Source of the DNA: Gautieria morchelliformis
Taxonomy: Eukaryota; Basidiomycota; Agaricomycetes; Gomphales; Gomphaceae
Direction: 5' to 3'
DNA: 64,000 nt
Assembly (NCBI GenBank): GCA_015179125.1
Contig: WHVA01000087.1
Location: 1-64,000, forward strand
Shown one piece after another: positions 1-11,064 of this stretch (the stretch's first letter is position 1; each line of letters starts with the position of its first letter). The position numbers and the translations under genes were made by a program. The notes below the pieces were generated by a model that had not been told where the DNA came from, ran no database searches, and saw nothing but the letters and a program-made list of their open reading frames with translations.

Positions 1-295
1 GCAAGACGGACGAGGGTTAAGTACCCGCCGAGTGAATGGGTATACTAATAGCACTGGCCTGGGCCATGCATCACTGACTGGATAAGAGGGTGACGGGCGC
101 TTTAACGTTTAAGTTTTAGCGCGGCCAAGTGGGGATTAGGGTGGCGTGCAGGGCTGCGGAAGAGGGACGTGAGCCATTGTGCAACTAAGTTTCAGTTTCA
201 AATTGGGACGGAAGTTGGGGCTGGAAAACTTCACTTCCAGGGTTGTATTGTGAGGGTGTGGGCTGCAGGGCCGTGTTGGGAGTGAGTGTGATGTA

Positions 296-460
296 ACATC
301 AGGAAAAAGGCATGGTGATATGCAGTCCTACGCAGTCCCACGTAGGCGATGTAGGACTTGTATCCCTGTAGGACATTGCCCGTTTACATCAGGAAAAACT
401 GGGGATATTATGGAATGGTACGTACTCCACGTAGGGCTTGTAGGGCTGTAGGATCCCCCC
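296..460. repeat. CTACG-rich subterminal repeat block of a DUF6532/Plavaka-type element
   Basis: The string ACATCAGGAAAAA occurs at 296-308 and again at 386-398, separated by CTACG/CGTAG-rich sequence. The same block is present in reverse orientation at about 36473-36577, and the short string recurs at 4521-4530 (inverted) and 22126-22138. Position at the outer side of DUF6532 genes suggests transposon end or subterminal repeats. The exact element terminus was not resolved. Confidence 0.5.
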
Positions 461-701
461 CTATTATAACGTGCTCCGTAGGGCTGGCCCTATTTTGTAG
501 TGGGCCATAGCTCCACGTAGCCGCGCCCCGGTGTCTACGGTGGACTACACCAGTCACACGTAACGGCGGGTCGTGTCTACGGTGGGCGACGTCCCAGGGT
601 ATATATGGTCGAGGTGAGATGTAATGCGCGTTCAGGGTCCGGTAGGCATTAAAATCATTTGGTAGTTAGGTATTGGTCTATATACATGGGGGATAAATTT
701 G

Positions 702-2330
702 CTATTTATTCTTCGTCGGAGGCGTCGCGAATCGCGGCCGCTGCTCGTGCGAGCTTGGCATTGTCGAAGCGTGAGTGCACGCGTTCCGGAACATTGTGAA
801 ACCCGGCTCTAGATCTGTGACGCGTTCCAGCCAGTGAGATATCGAATGTAACAGTATAAGAGTTTGAGGTGTAACGCACCGTCCATAGCTGTATAAATGT
901 TGCTGGTGACGGGCCAGAGCTTGAGCGGTTCGTGTGCTGAAGTTACGCCATTGCTCCAAGCCATCGAGATGACGCTTGTACACATCATGGTAGTCTGCCG
1001 TGCTGAATTGGGATCCACTGACAAGAAGCCCGGATGCCCACTGTTTAATTGCGTACTCCACCTATGTATTTCGTGAATTGCGAGGGCATAGACCGAGTTG
1101 AAGTGACCTACCGCAGTGAAGACGAGCGCAATCACAGGGTCCGGGCTTGGGTTGAATGAGGCACCAAACACTATGCCGTCAGACTTCTTTTTTTTTACTG
1201 AACCACTGGGCATTGATAACATCCTGAAGGATAGGATGCTCATACATTCCCATGCTTGTGGCGGCGTCCTGTGTGTGCGTTGATACGTAGCTGTAGTATA
1301 GAGCTTGGGTACGCACCTCGAAAATATATCCATCGTCTCCTAAGAGCTTCCCGGCGAGTTCTTTGTTTGCTTTCAGTTGGCGCTGTCCGAACTTGGCGAT
1401 GACCGGAGGGGATTGGTGCGCTCACTGCAATACAGTGCCGGTTCCCATGAGGTTGGGTGGGGTGAGTGATGGAGGAAGGCTCGCGAAAGCCTCCCTGGGG
1501 GCCAGGGGATGATCGCGTCGCTGTCTCTGCAGAGACAGCGATGACTTTGCGCTGACTGGAGGAGATTGGTGAGCTGGCCGCAATAGGGTGCGGTTTCACG
1601 TGACGTTGAGTGGGGAGTTTCCTTTCAGACTCGCGAGGGACCGTGAACTGCAAGGGAGAGGAAAGGTAAGCCATGTCAAATCATATATTGGGACATACCT
1701 CGCTTTGCAGGGCTGCTTCGCGTATAGACATGGGCTCTATGACCAAGTATTCCAGTTATATTTCGCCCAAAACAGCTGAGAAACCACGTACCATTATCCT
1801 CGGCCTCCTCTTCATCGTCCTCCTCCCCCATCTCATATTCGTCATCACCCCCATGCCGCACAGCCAGAGCGTTCGTCTCCAGGTATTTAGTAGCACGGGA
1901 AGGAGGTATTACTTCTTCATCTGAGGGCTGATCAATCCGTTGTCTGCGCATGTCACCATCCGCAGACCGACCTTGGGACGGGGCATGTTTGCGTTTGTGG
2001 GCTGCTTGGGCCGCTTTCTTCCGTTAGTTATGCTCACGTCTCTCTTTTTCCTCGGCTAGTTGCTGTCCTGCAAGGCAAATGTACATAGTGAGCTTTATGA
2101 GCAAAGGGAGACATACTATATTCCCGTCCTTTTTCTGTCAGTCCATCCTTAACTTGGATGCGTTCGCAGGTGCGTGAAGCCAGCACAGCCGCCTGGTGCT
2201 CTGAGATTACAGACTTCGGTTTTGCTGTCACATTGCTTGTGGATACCTTGGTTTTCTGTCGCTGTATGAGGTCGATTTCCTTGAGTGGGTGTCGAGTGGG
2301 CATGGTAGGAGCGTGATGGTATGAGAACAA
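702..2330 (-). pseudogene. DUF6532-domain protein, relic (locus 1)
   Basis: This is a multi-exon gene read on the minus strand. The first exon near 2330 has the start KEIDLIQRQ and a conserved TEKGREYS motif that match the two other DUF6532 genes in the window. An acidic stretch rich in Glu and Asp lies at about 1790-1880. The conserved DUF6532 core is visible at 1080-1190 (KKSDGIVFGASFNPSPD, then IALVFTAV) and its tail at 850-1010 (YHDVYKRHLDGLEQW). Core and tail share a strand here, unlike in the copy at 4839-6920. The frame changes repeatedly, partly through introns and partly probably through decay. The family is common in basidiomycetes and has no known biochemical role. Confidence 0.65.
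1385..1640. repeat. Imperfect direct repeat inside the DUF6532 relic
   Basis: Two units of about 80-90 bp, at about 1392-1476 and 1540-1622, share the pattern of a GACTT(T/G)GCG start, GAGG(G/A)GATTGGTG, then a GGTTGGGTGGGG or GTTGAGTGGGG end. On the minus strand they encode two related Ser/Pro-rich peptides with an IA-V-S pattern. It looks like a local tandem duplication in the disordered N-terminal region of the gene. Confidence 0.45.
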
Positions 2331-2597
2331 GAACGAACAAAGGAGCGAGGCCGAAACCGGTCACATGGCCAGTGAACCCCGGGGATGCAAGGCCGACTCT
2401 GACAGGCAAGACACATCCTGGTAGTAGAACTTGTTGGACTCGATAACGGGCCACGGGATAATACTAATATGTCCCTTATGCAATCGAGTAATGAAGTTTG
2501 AGTCTTGCCCCTCCATCACAATACGATGTACTTTTTCAGAGAACCTGTGACAGACACATCGGAGTGACCGCCTGCTAGCTCCTCCAGCCGTCTAGCG

Positions 2598-3910
2598 TCA
2601 CTGTCTCCAATAGCGAGTCGGGAACCGTGTGGCTGGGTACGTCCGACTCGCTACCGCAGCAGTGAGTGCAGCATTCACGATATAGTGAACGGGACTGATG
2701 TTTCCAGCCACGCCCGACTCGCTGCCGCGACAATCGCGACAAAGCTGACGTGTCTCGCGTGCGGTAGCACGTCCGAGCGATATCGCATTACACAGCCCGT
2801 GATTCAGTCCCTGCCCTCCCGTAGGTGGGTGCACATGCGCTGCATCCCCGACTAGCAGGATATTTCCAGTTCCCAGTTTTTCAAAGAATGTGCTCGCAAC
2901 TGCCAAACGCACACGGTATGTCGCAGCCTGTGTCGTTTTCACCACATGTAAGCGTTGCTTCCACGGGTTGCGTTTTGCAACTTCTGCTTGTATATATTCA
3001 AGGCTCAGGTGCTGCGGTGTTGTTGTACCAATTGGGACTACCATAGCTGTGCGCCAGTATGATGTGGGCGGCGCTCCAGGCTCTGGGCCACCCCTTGCTG
3101 GTCGTAAAAGAGGACAAAAGAGGATGCGGTTGTTAAGGTGCCACGAGACGGCGTCTCGAAGTATGGTTGGAGGAAGGGGCTCCTCAAGGTAAATATCGGC
3201 GAGGATAATTTGAAGCGCAGAACTAGGGAAAGCGTTGGCATCATAGGGAGCGCCAGTGTCGGGGTCTTGAAAATCTACCTTTGAGAGGCGTCGAACCTTG
3301 AACATCCCCTAGCTGAGCACGCGAAAACACAAAAACCTTAAGGAAAACATGACGAACCGTGGACTGTGATCCATCGGCGCCGATGACATATTGCGCGACA
3401 ACACTACTTCCGTCTTCCAGACTCACTTCCACACCTCGGACGTTGCTTGCCATGTCTACCACTTTCTTATTCCAGATCACATTTACCCCTTCTCTCTTGA
3501 GTCTGTCCTCGAATATGCCCTCTACGTCACTCTGCGAGATAAGCAGCATGGTGGGAAACCGGGTAAGCTTGTATAATTTGCTGACGTCTACAGCTATGAG
3601 AGTGTCTGTATCTCCGTGGAAGGTAACACCTTTAGAACTGATCCCGTTGTCGAGCAACGGCTGTGCAAGACCAACTGTGTCCAATTCCTGCCATTAGTGG
3701 AGGTATGAGCGAACTCATTGCAAGTTCCATATCTCAGACGTACTTCTAAAGTGCGCGGATAGACAAGGGATGAACGGGATTCGTATCTGCCTCGAGAAGT
3801 GCATCTATGATGGTCACCTGCAGCCCGAGCGCTTTGAGCGTGATTGCGCACGCCATGCCATTCGGACCCGCTCCAACGACGAGGATTTGTGTTTCTGTAG
3901 GGAGAGACAT
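2598..3910 (-). pseudogene. FAD-dependent monooxygenase (PheA/TfdB type), broken
   Basis: The start at 3910 gives an N-terminus with the dinucleotide-binding motif VVGAGPNGMACA (Rossmann, GxGxxG). A 56-bp intron at 3688-3743 has GTACGT donor and CTAAT...CAG acceptor, joining a PRTLE motif to DTVGLAQPLLDNG. Further on are the second FAD motif GADGSQSTVRH (about 3350) and the third, GDAAHVHPPTGGQGLNHG (about 2800), in the usual order for aromatic hydroxylases. A one-base frameshift lies near 3790-3800, between the first motif and PRTLE. The protein after GLNHG does not match the expected C-terminal part and carries two copies of a GCGG(C/T)AGCGAGTCGG string. It would oxidise an aromatic or polyketide substrate if functional; here it is most likely dead. 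Confidence 0.8.
3688..3743 (-). other. Spliceosomal intron in the monooxygenase relic
   Basis: Read on the minus strand it begins GTACGT, has a CTAAT branch-like site and ends CAG, 56 bp in all. Removing it joins the PRTLE and DTVGLAQ parts of the FAD monooxygenase in one frame. The length is typical of agaricomycete introns. Confidence 0.75.
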
Positions 3911-4499
3911 TGACATTACATGCGAAGCCGAATATGATTTAGAGTTATAGTCGCGTCATTGAAATAGTAATCTAGTTCCCTCGGTCAACATACAGATGCC
4001 TGGCTCGCAGTGCCTCGAATGATGGTTCTCGTCACAGATCATTGATCTTCAGATATCGCGACACGGTCTCACGATCGTTATCTCATGCGCGACTGACTAG
4101 GATGCATTGCTGATGTCGCTCCTGTTTGCAGCCTCAGTCCAGACCGACGCCTCCGAGTCATAACGCGGCTTCAGGAAGAGGAGGCCAGCATATCAGAGAC
4201 CGAAAAAAAGGTTCGTGAGCGGCCCGCGGGGTAAAGAGACTCGGAGGGCATGAATGGACTCACGCAGACGTTTCTAGGAGGGTGGACGCCGAGGGGAAGT
4301 GGATGAGCGAGGAGGCGGCTCGGGCTTGTCAAGGTTGGGGAAGGTGGAGGGGCACTAGAGGCCTAGTAGAAAGCCGTAGGTCTACCTAGTGCGCGCTGCG
4401 CGCCACGGAACCATTCGTAGAGCTACGTCGAACCCAGCGCAGCTACGTAGTTGACGTGACCTACCAGTAGCGCCGGTGGCGCTGTGTAAATATGGCCGA
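3911..4499. other. Interval without a recognised gene
   Basis: No frame with recognisable protein similarity was seen on either strand. From about 4380 onward the sequence becomes rich in CTACG/CGTAG strings, like the ends of the Plavaka/DUF6532 elements, so the outer boundary of the next element may lie in the 4200-4520 range. Confidence 0.4.
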
Positions 4500-4838
4500 A
4501 TTACAAGCCGGAATCGGCCGTTCCTGATGTATGGAGCGTACCGTAGTTCGGGTGTAGTACTGTAGGCCGGTGTAGCTGTCATGTAGGGCTACATAGCGCG
4601 CCCACAAGACTACATTAAGCCCTGTACCTCGATGTAACGGCGAGGTAGTTGCGCTGTAGCGCTATCCCGCCCGCCGTATTTCTTCAATCTGAGCTATTCT
4701 GGGATCAACTTCAATTGTTACATTTTTATGTTTGATTTGAGCTAGTTAGAGAGAATATATCACATATACGCGCGTGTACTATTTGCGACATGGCCCATGG
4801 GCAAATAAAGGCAATTGACCCCTCGATCCCCCCCACAT

Positions 4839-6920
4839 TCAATCCTCGTCGGATGATTCAATGGCATGCGCGGCCAGGGAGAACTTCGTCATGTTGAAGT
4901 TTGGCTTCAGGTCATCTTGCAAGATCGGCAGGCGAGCATGCAATCTAGAGATAGCGCCCCAGGTCAAGGTGCTTTGTGAAGGGTTAATAACACAGAGGGA
5001 CATACCTGCCATTATCATGCAAATTCTCCTTTAATCGAGCGAGACTCTTTGCTGATTTCGCGCTAAAAGTTCGCCAGGCTTCCAGGCCTTTGAGATGACG
5101 AATGTATACATCATGGAACAGGATAAACGCGTTCCCATCCGACAGTGAAAGTGAGCTATGGGCCATCGAGTGCTGGAAAAATGGCTGTGAACAGAAGGGG
5201 CAGGAATTCGCACTTACTGATGTGCACAAGAAACTGGTGTGTGTATTCTTTTACCTGTGGTGCCAATCCGCCTGATACGCACCAGATCATGGAGCGTCAT
5301 TCGACTATTCGTGGCTGTGTCAAAGACAAAGTTGCCCTGAAGGCAGCTGTCTATTATGGCTTCCGCCATGGTACTGATGATATGACCATTCAGGCCAACA
5401 AGAAGTTGGCCGAAATTCTGCTCCAAGAGGACGGCTACGTGTACCAGGTCAGTCTTGCCCTAGGCATGCCCACAATGCTGAAGTCACGTATATATTTAGG
5501 ATGTGGCGCAGTCCACAGGCATCTATGCTCACCCAATCCTGCAGGAGATAATCAACGAGCAATGGTTCGATTCCAAGAATGCCGATGGAATCAAATACTC
5601 TGCTTCTTTCCATCCCATCCCCGACGCCAGCATTGCCCTTGTGTTTACAGCGGTAATGTATCTTACTACCAATATTCAAACTACAATTTTCTAATTAAAT
5701 TTGTGATTTGTAGATGGGCCTCTGGCAGACATGTCAAAGGCGGGGCAAACATGGACTTGGAACTCCGTTTGCGCCGCTTTCAAGACCATTTGCTCCAGGC
5801 CCTCGAAATCACGCGCCTTTGGTTTCCCTTTCCTGCTAGGACCCTGCTTCCCCCTCTCCTCCCAGTTGATCTCGTGCTCGGTCAGTCGCTTTGTTGTAAA
5901 TGTATTGAGAGTGCACGGCCGCTTGTTGCCTGACGGCATGGCATATTCATGCTGATGAACCCCTGTGTGGGTGGATGTTTGGGTCTCTGTGTCAGTGAGG
6001 TCGTCGTACGACCGTTTGTGAGTTCAATTTGGCTAGTAGCAATGAATGTTAGACTAGCAAGCGTGCACTCAATAAAAATCACGTACATCCTCAACATTGT
6101 CCTGGTCCACCGTTGCATTGCGGGATGTTGTCTTTGGAGTTCTGTGGGGGCGTTCAGGCCCTGGAGACCAAAGTATCTGGCGGTGTTTGCCTGGCATAAC
6201 CTGGGTGGTACGGGCTTGGCTCGTAATTGGTGAGCTCTGAGCAACCCCAGGCGGCCTCCGCAAGGTTTGCGAGGCTGAGGTGGAATAGGTGGCGAGGGGT
6301 GTAAACTGCTATTGATGGAAGCTGAGACTCTCTGGCACGATAAGTGGACACGAACCTCATCTTCAATAGCGACTCGCACTTCATTGATGGAGTCTAAGAA
6401 GGGAAATATGAACGTGCACATCGTCCCACAGCGAAGGAAATCGCACCTATGCTCTCCCCACCATCCTCTGGGTCTGAGGAATCTGCGTCAAGATCGTCAA
6501 GGTACGCCTGTATGTCCTCAGTACCGAGGCCTCCAGCTATCATGGATTCTATGGCTTTCCGCTGCGTCTGCGATTTCACTTGGGCCGCTTCCTTCGCTTC
6601 AGCTTCTTTGGCGCGTCGTTCTCGTGCTTGTTGAAGTTTCACCATTTGGAGTTCTAGGGACAGGTTAGTGCACTAGAATTAGCATAACACACCAGGCACT
6701 TGCTCCACTCGCGTCCTTTTTCCGTCATCCCGTGAGTCATGCCTTTGGTGCGAGATGAGTCTGTGTGCTCAGTGATGGCAGTGGCACGGGTGCTTCTCTT
6801 TGGGGCATTATTTGTGAGGGGAGCTGCGGCCTTACCCATATTCGGCTTTCTGGGGGCTGCGCTGCGTGTAGGAAGCTGTCGCAGATCGATTTCTTGAAGG
6901 GCTCGACGTTTCTGCTTCAT
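4839..6920 (-). pseudogene. DUF6532-domain protein with inverted core (left copy)
   Basis: The start MKQKRRALQEIDL at 6920 and the end SSDED-stop at 4839-4841 match the other copy at 30202 onward. Exons in minus order are: disordered N-terminus with GMTEKGREW (6700-6920); a charged helix MVKLQQARERRAKEAEAKEA (about 6450-6645); a Ser/Pro linker; ARDFEGLEQMVLKAAQTEF (about 5700-5900); and the tail HDVYIRHLKGLEAW (4984-5230). The DUF6532 core that belongs between the last two parts is on the opposite strand at about 5240-5690, so the gene cannot encode a full domain. The function of DUF6532 is unknown; pairing with a transposase suggests an accessory role for the element. Confidence 0.65.
5240..5690 (+). 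other. Inverted DUF6532 core segment
   Basis: On the plus strand this piece encodes RGCVKDKVALKAAVYYGF (about 5310-5360), NKKLAEILLQEDGYVYQ (about 5398-5448) and, after a short intron, IYAHPILQEIINEQWF with ALVFTAV (about 5515-5650). These are the central conserved blocks of DUF6532, but the flanking N- and C-terminal exons are on the minus strand. A donor-like GTAATG follows ALVFTAV. Breakpoints are estimated to within about 30 bp. Confidence 0.65.
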
Positions 6921-7086
6921 CGTCGTGTGGAATCGAAGGCTGTGGTTTGATGCAAGTTGGCAGCGAGGTGGTGGTTTGACGCAGGTTGGCAACCGGTCAC
7001 ATGACTGGGGGTGACGGCGATCGTAGACCGAACGAGCTGACGTATGAAAAAAAAATTGTTATCAATATCATTGATACATCCACAGC

Positions 7087-9821
7087 ATGCAAGAGGCAGC
7101 TCGTCGACGCCTGTTCACATGTGAGGCTTGCATGAGAACCTATGCTACACGCATAGGGCTGAACATTCATGTGTCAAAAACGCCAACATGCCGTGCTGTG
7201 TTGCGAACCCGGTTCCTTCGTCAGGCCCGTCAGGATGCCTCAGCCCCTCATGATGATCTAGAGGATGACCCACCTGCAGAATGGAATATGGCCGAGGACC
7301 CTCCAGACGACGATGTCGCAGCTTACCGTGATTCCAATCGCGCACGGCAGGAGGACGGTGCATCCCGTGGTGACCTTCATGGAATAGATCCAGACGTGCA
7401 AATTGTGGACGTACCTGAAGACGATCTCCTCCAAGAGGAGTTCCCTGGGCTTGCAGGCCAGGCAATAGGAAGCGGCCAGACAAGGTTTGAGATGATGCGT
7501 GACCAACAACGCAAGGGGCAATTAGGTGACTATGGGCCCTTTGTTGACCAAGCCGATTGAGACCTGGCAACATGGTTGATGGACAGTGGGGCTAGCCATA
7601 CTGAAATAGACAAGTTTCTGAAGCTGGATGTCGTGAGTCTCGAGACTCACCAAGGATTATGACCATGTTACTGACCGTATTCTTGGGCGGCCATCACCAT
7701 ACGGCTATTGCATGCCCAGACACGCACACGCACGCGTCCCTCCTACGCAGGGAAACGGGAATTGCTACGGAAAATCGATGCCTTACCATCGGGACCGGAG
7801 TGGACATGTCACACGTTTGTTGTTCATGGTGACCAGCTGGATTACAATGGTGAGAAATGCACCGAGGAGCTGGACATTTGGTGCCATGACCCGGTAGCGT
7901 GTGTCGATGAACTCCTTGCAAATACTTTGTTCCGTGAACACATGAAGTTTGCCCCAGAGAAGCTCTTCACGGATGACAGTAAGGAGGATCAAATTATAAA
8001 CGAGATGTGGACAGCACAGTGGTGGTGGGACCTGCAGGCACGTAGTATACATTGTGATGATGTCATCACTGTGCCCGCCTGACTCAGTTTCCAGAAAACG
8101 CTGCCTCCGGGGGCAACAATTGCCCCAGTTATCCTGGCATCTGACAAGACGCAATTATCACGATTTAGTGGCGATAAAGAAGCCTGGCCTGTCTACATCT
8201 CTGTTTGCAACATAGCTAAGTCTGTTCATCGCCAAACATCAAAACGCGCCATGATATTGCTTGGCTATATCCCTGTTACCAAACTCGAATGCCTCTCCGA
8301 AGCCACACGCAAAGACCGTGCATATAGGCTGTTTCACTATTGTATGTCTTACATTCTCAAACCTCTGATTGAAGCTGGTAAAGAAGGTGTATTGATGACA
8401 TGTGTGGACAACCTTGTGCGACGTGTCTTTCCGATTTTGGCCGCATACCTCGCCGATTACCCCGAGCAGTGTCATGTTGCCTGCCACCAGGAGAATTCTT
8501 GTCCAATATGTGAGATTGCTCCCTCTGACCGTGGAGAACCGGTGCTTGCCCCCAGTCGTAATCCCACACGCACTCTCAAAGCCTTGAAGACCTGTAGGTC
8601 TTCTGTGCCCTCACCTGACATCCGCAGACTCTGCCTGCGAGCCGTGGACAAACCATTCTGGGAGGATCTTCCACAACACACGAATATTTTCCAGTGTTTT
8701 GCCCCTGACCTTCTCCATCACCTTCACAAGGGGGTGTTTAAGGATCATCTGGTCAAGTGGTGCATCCAGCTTGCTGGTGCTGAGGAAGTGGATCGACGAT
8801 TTCAAGCCTTGCCCGATCATCCAGGTCTACGATACTTCATAAAAGGCATTCGACCATTTCACAATGGACTGGCCGTGAACACAAAGAGATGGAGTGTGTC
8901 TTTGCCAGCCTGATCTATGGTGCCGTGCCCCCACGTGTCACTGCAGTGGCCAGAGCCGTCATTGACTTCATTTATTATGCATCTTTTGCCTCCCATTCTA
9001 CTGAAACATTACGACGATTGCAGGATGCACTCAACACCTTTCATCAGAACAAGCAAGTCTTCACTGACCATCACATTCGCACTCACTTCCGAATACCCAA
9101 AATCCACATGATGGAGCATTATGTGGCTCTCATCCGTTCCAAATTCTCTGCTGACGGCTTCAATACCGAACTATCAGAGCGCCTGCATATAGACTGTGCC
9201 AAGGAGGGCTACGGTGCTAGCAACAAAAAGAATTACACACAGCAGATGATCAAGTATCTCACCCGCCATGAAGCCATTGATGCTTTCAAGAGCTTCCTTG
9301 CCTGGACAACAGATCATCGTACTGACACATCTACATACTCAGACTCAGACTCGCAAATGTCCGATGATATTAGTGACAATGAATCTGACAGGCCTGCCGA
9401 CATTGCAATTCCCCTGTTATCATCACATTCCACCAAGTGGCAACTTGCCAAGGAGCCTCCATATCCTCACGTGTCCCTGCAATTTCTCCAGGATAAGCAC
9501 GGTGCTGTGGATATCGTCCCGGCTCTCACAACCTACCTGGCAACCAAAGTGCCTGGTAGCCGAGTGACCCCATCCAACTACGACCTCGTCGATGTCTATG
9601 CCAAGATATCGAGGTTCCTCCTCTCCCCTCAACGACTCACCGATGAGACACAAAAGGATAGCATCCGCGCCACTCCTTTTCGGCATGAACGCAAGCAAGT
9701 CATCCTGCAGCACTTTGACACTGCCCTTGTGCATGACGACCTGGAAGCCGAAGACGTAGGTCTAAAAGGTGAGTCAACATGCGATCCGGAAAACATCCTC
9801 TTGCAACCACTCACAACCCTG
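7087..9821 (+). pseudogene. Plavaka-type DNA transposase, degenerate and 3'-truncated
   Basis: The N-terminal exon at 7087 has a C2H2-like zinc-finger pattern (FTCEACMRTYATRIGLNIHV). Downstream are EDQIINEMWTAQWWWDLQ (about 7985-8040), the core PVILASDKTQLSRFSGDKEA (about 8125-8185) and LLGYIPVTKLECLSEATRKD (8251 on), then CHVACHQENSCPICE, LLHHLHKGVFKDHLVKW and, in another frame from about 8860, QWTGREHKEMECVF up to IHMMEHYVALIRSKFSADGF. These follow the order of fungal Plavaka transposases (cut-and-paste, DDE-type). It is broken by TGA codons at 7558-7560 and 8080-8082, a shift between about 7600 and 7710 and another near 8860. The Ty3 LTR at 9822 removes the C-terminus. Confidence 0.8.
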
Positions 9822-10852
9822 TGTCAAGATTGGTTTTTAGGCGTTAATATCGTGTATTAGTGAACACAGCGAATGCCCGAATAACTTGTGCGAATAAGTA
9901 TGCCGTTCAGCGAATAGGTGAACCAATGAATGTTCACAAGATAAGAGGGTTGCCCGAATGGGGCTCACCCTATCTACAGTCGTAGCGAAATAGCTCGCAG
10001 CACTTGACGACGTAATGTGCAAGCTATTGCGGAAGGGCTGTCTAAGTTTCGACGGTCCCTTCGCTGGCGAAGGTGCTCCTTCAGAGCCCTTCCCCAACAG
10101 CACAGAAAGTAGTTCGAAGGCTAAGGTAACGAAGATGAAGTATGAGAACTCACCAATGATGCCTAAGTCCTTGGCTGGTTGAAGATAGAAATCTTCAAGG
10201 GGAGGCTCAAGACGATGATCACAGCGAGGTCAAGTTTGCACAAGATGGACGACGTATGATAATTGAACTGGGGAATATACATGCGAATGTAAACTACTTA
10301 TATCGAATGCTCGTAAGGTATCAGCGAATAGGAAAGAGGCCGTTGTGAGTCAGGGTTGGATAGGGGTGCGCGGTCATGATACTAGGTAGATGGAATAAAC
10401 ATACAATAGAGTGAGGGGAGAATGAGAACATGAAACGATGGAGAATAAAGGGAGCGAAGGCATTTATGGACAAAACCATGTCTTGGGACCCGCATACATG
10501 CTACCCTGCACGGACTCTCCGTTTACTGGGTTGATCCCACACGACCTATGGAAGAGACGTCCTGCGATCACACCTTGGCCATACGAACACCCAATGGGGT
10601 TGGATTAAGAAGATGATGGGGTTTATGATGAGCCATCATGCCGAGTGAATGGTATCGATCATATTCGATGGCATGCCTGCTGACGAAATGCGTGAGCAGT
10701 GAATAGCGGTTCGGAGAATGGGGCGAACAGCGGGTAGGGTGGACGTAGAGGGGAAGTGGTCGGTAGGTGCGGCGAACTCTGGCGAAGATGCTAGGGAGTG
10801 ACGAGGGGGAACGTAGAGGTAGCGCGGTAGGAGAAATAAACCGATCGTGACA
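9822..10852 (-). repeat. 3' LTR of the Ty3 element
   Basis: The plus strand reads TGTCAAGATTGG at 9822 and ends CCGATCGTGACA at 10852, giving 1031 bp with TG/CA termini. A purine tract on the minus strand (AGGAGGGGGGTAC) lies immediately inside, as expected for the polypurine tract. A related solo LTR is present at 56868-57903, and the same first 50 bp recur at 16422. Confidence 0.8.
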
Positions 10853-11064
10853 GTACCCCCCTCCTAGCTTCGGAGTCCAACGACACTGCATCCTATGGTG
10901 GTGCAGACCCATTAAAGACGTAATGGGTCCCCCGATGGGATCTCTGAAGCCTGGGCCCTGCGTAGCTGCGTGGTCCGTGCACGACTTCTTTTTCTGTTTA
11001 AAAACGCGGCGCGGAATGGGGTTATGGGGCCGAACTAAGCACCCCAGCTGAGAGTACTGTTCTT

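Larger units (their letters stand above)
4500..9821. mobile_element. Composite Plavaka/DUF6532 element, left copy
   Basis: A DUF6532 gene (minus, 4839-6920) and a Plavaka transposase (plus, from 7087) lie head to head about 170 bp apart. The segment from about 4525 to 7071 is matched, inverted, by about 30057-31971 plus the sequence just beyond the Copia element at 36468-36490. The site where Copia inserted in the other copy is uninterrupted here, at about 4540-4556. The right end is lost because a Ty3 LTR begins at 9822 inside the transposase frame. Terminal repeats and target duplication could not be defined. Confidence 0.6.

Noticed and set aside
4330..4375. CACTAGAGGCCTAGTAG as a CACTA terminus
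   Set aside because: It is a local palindrome with no matching inverted copy at the other element end.
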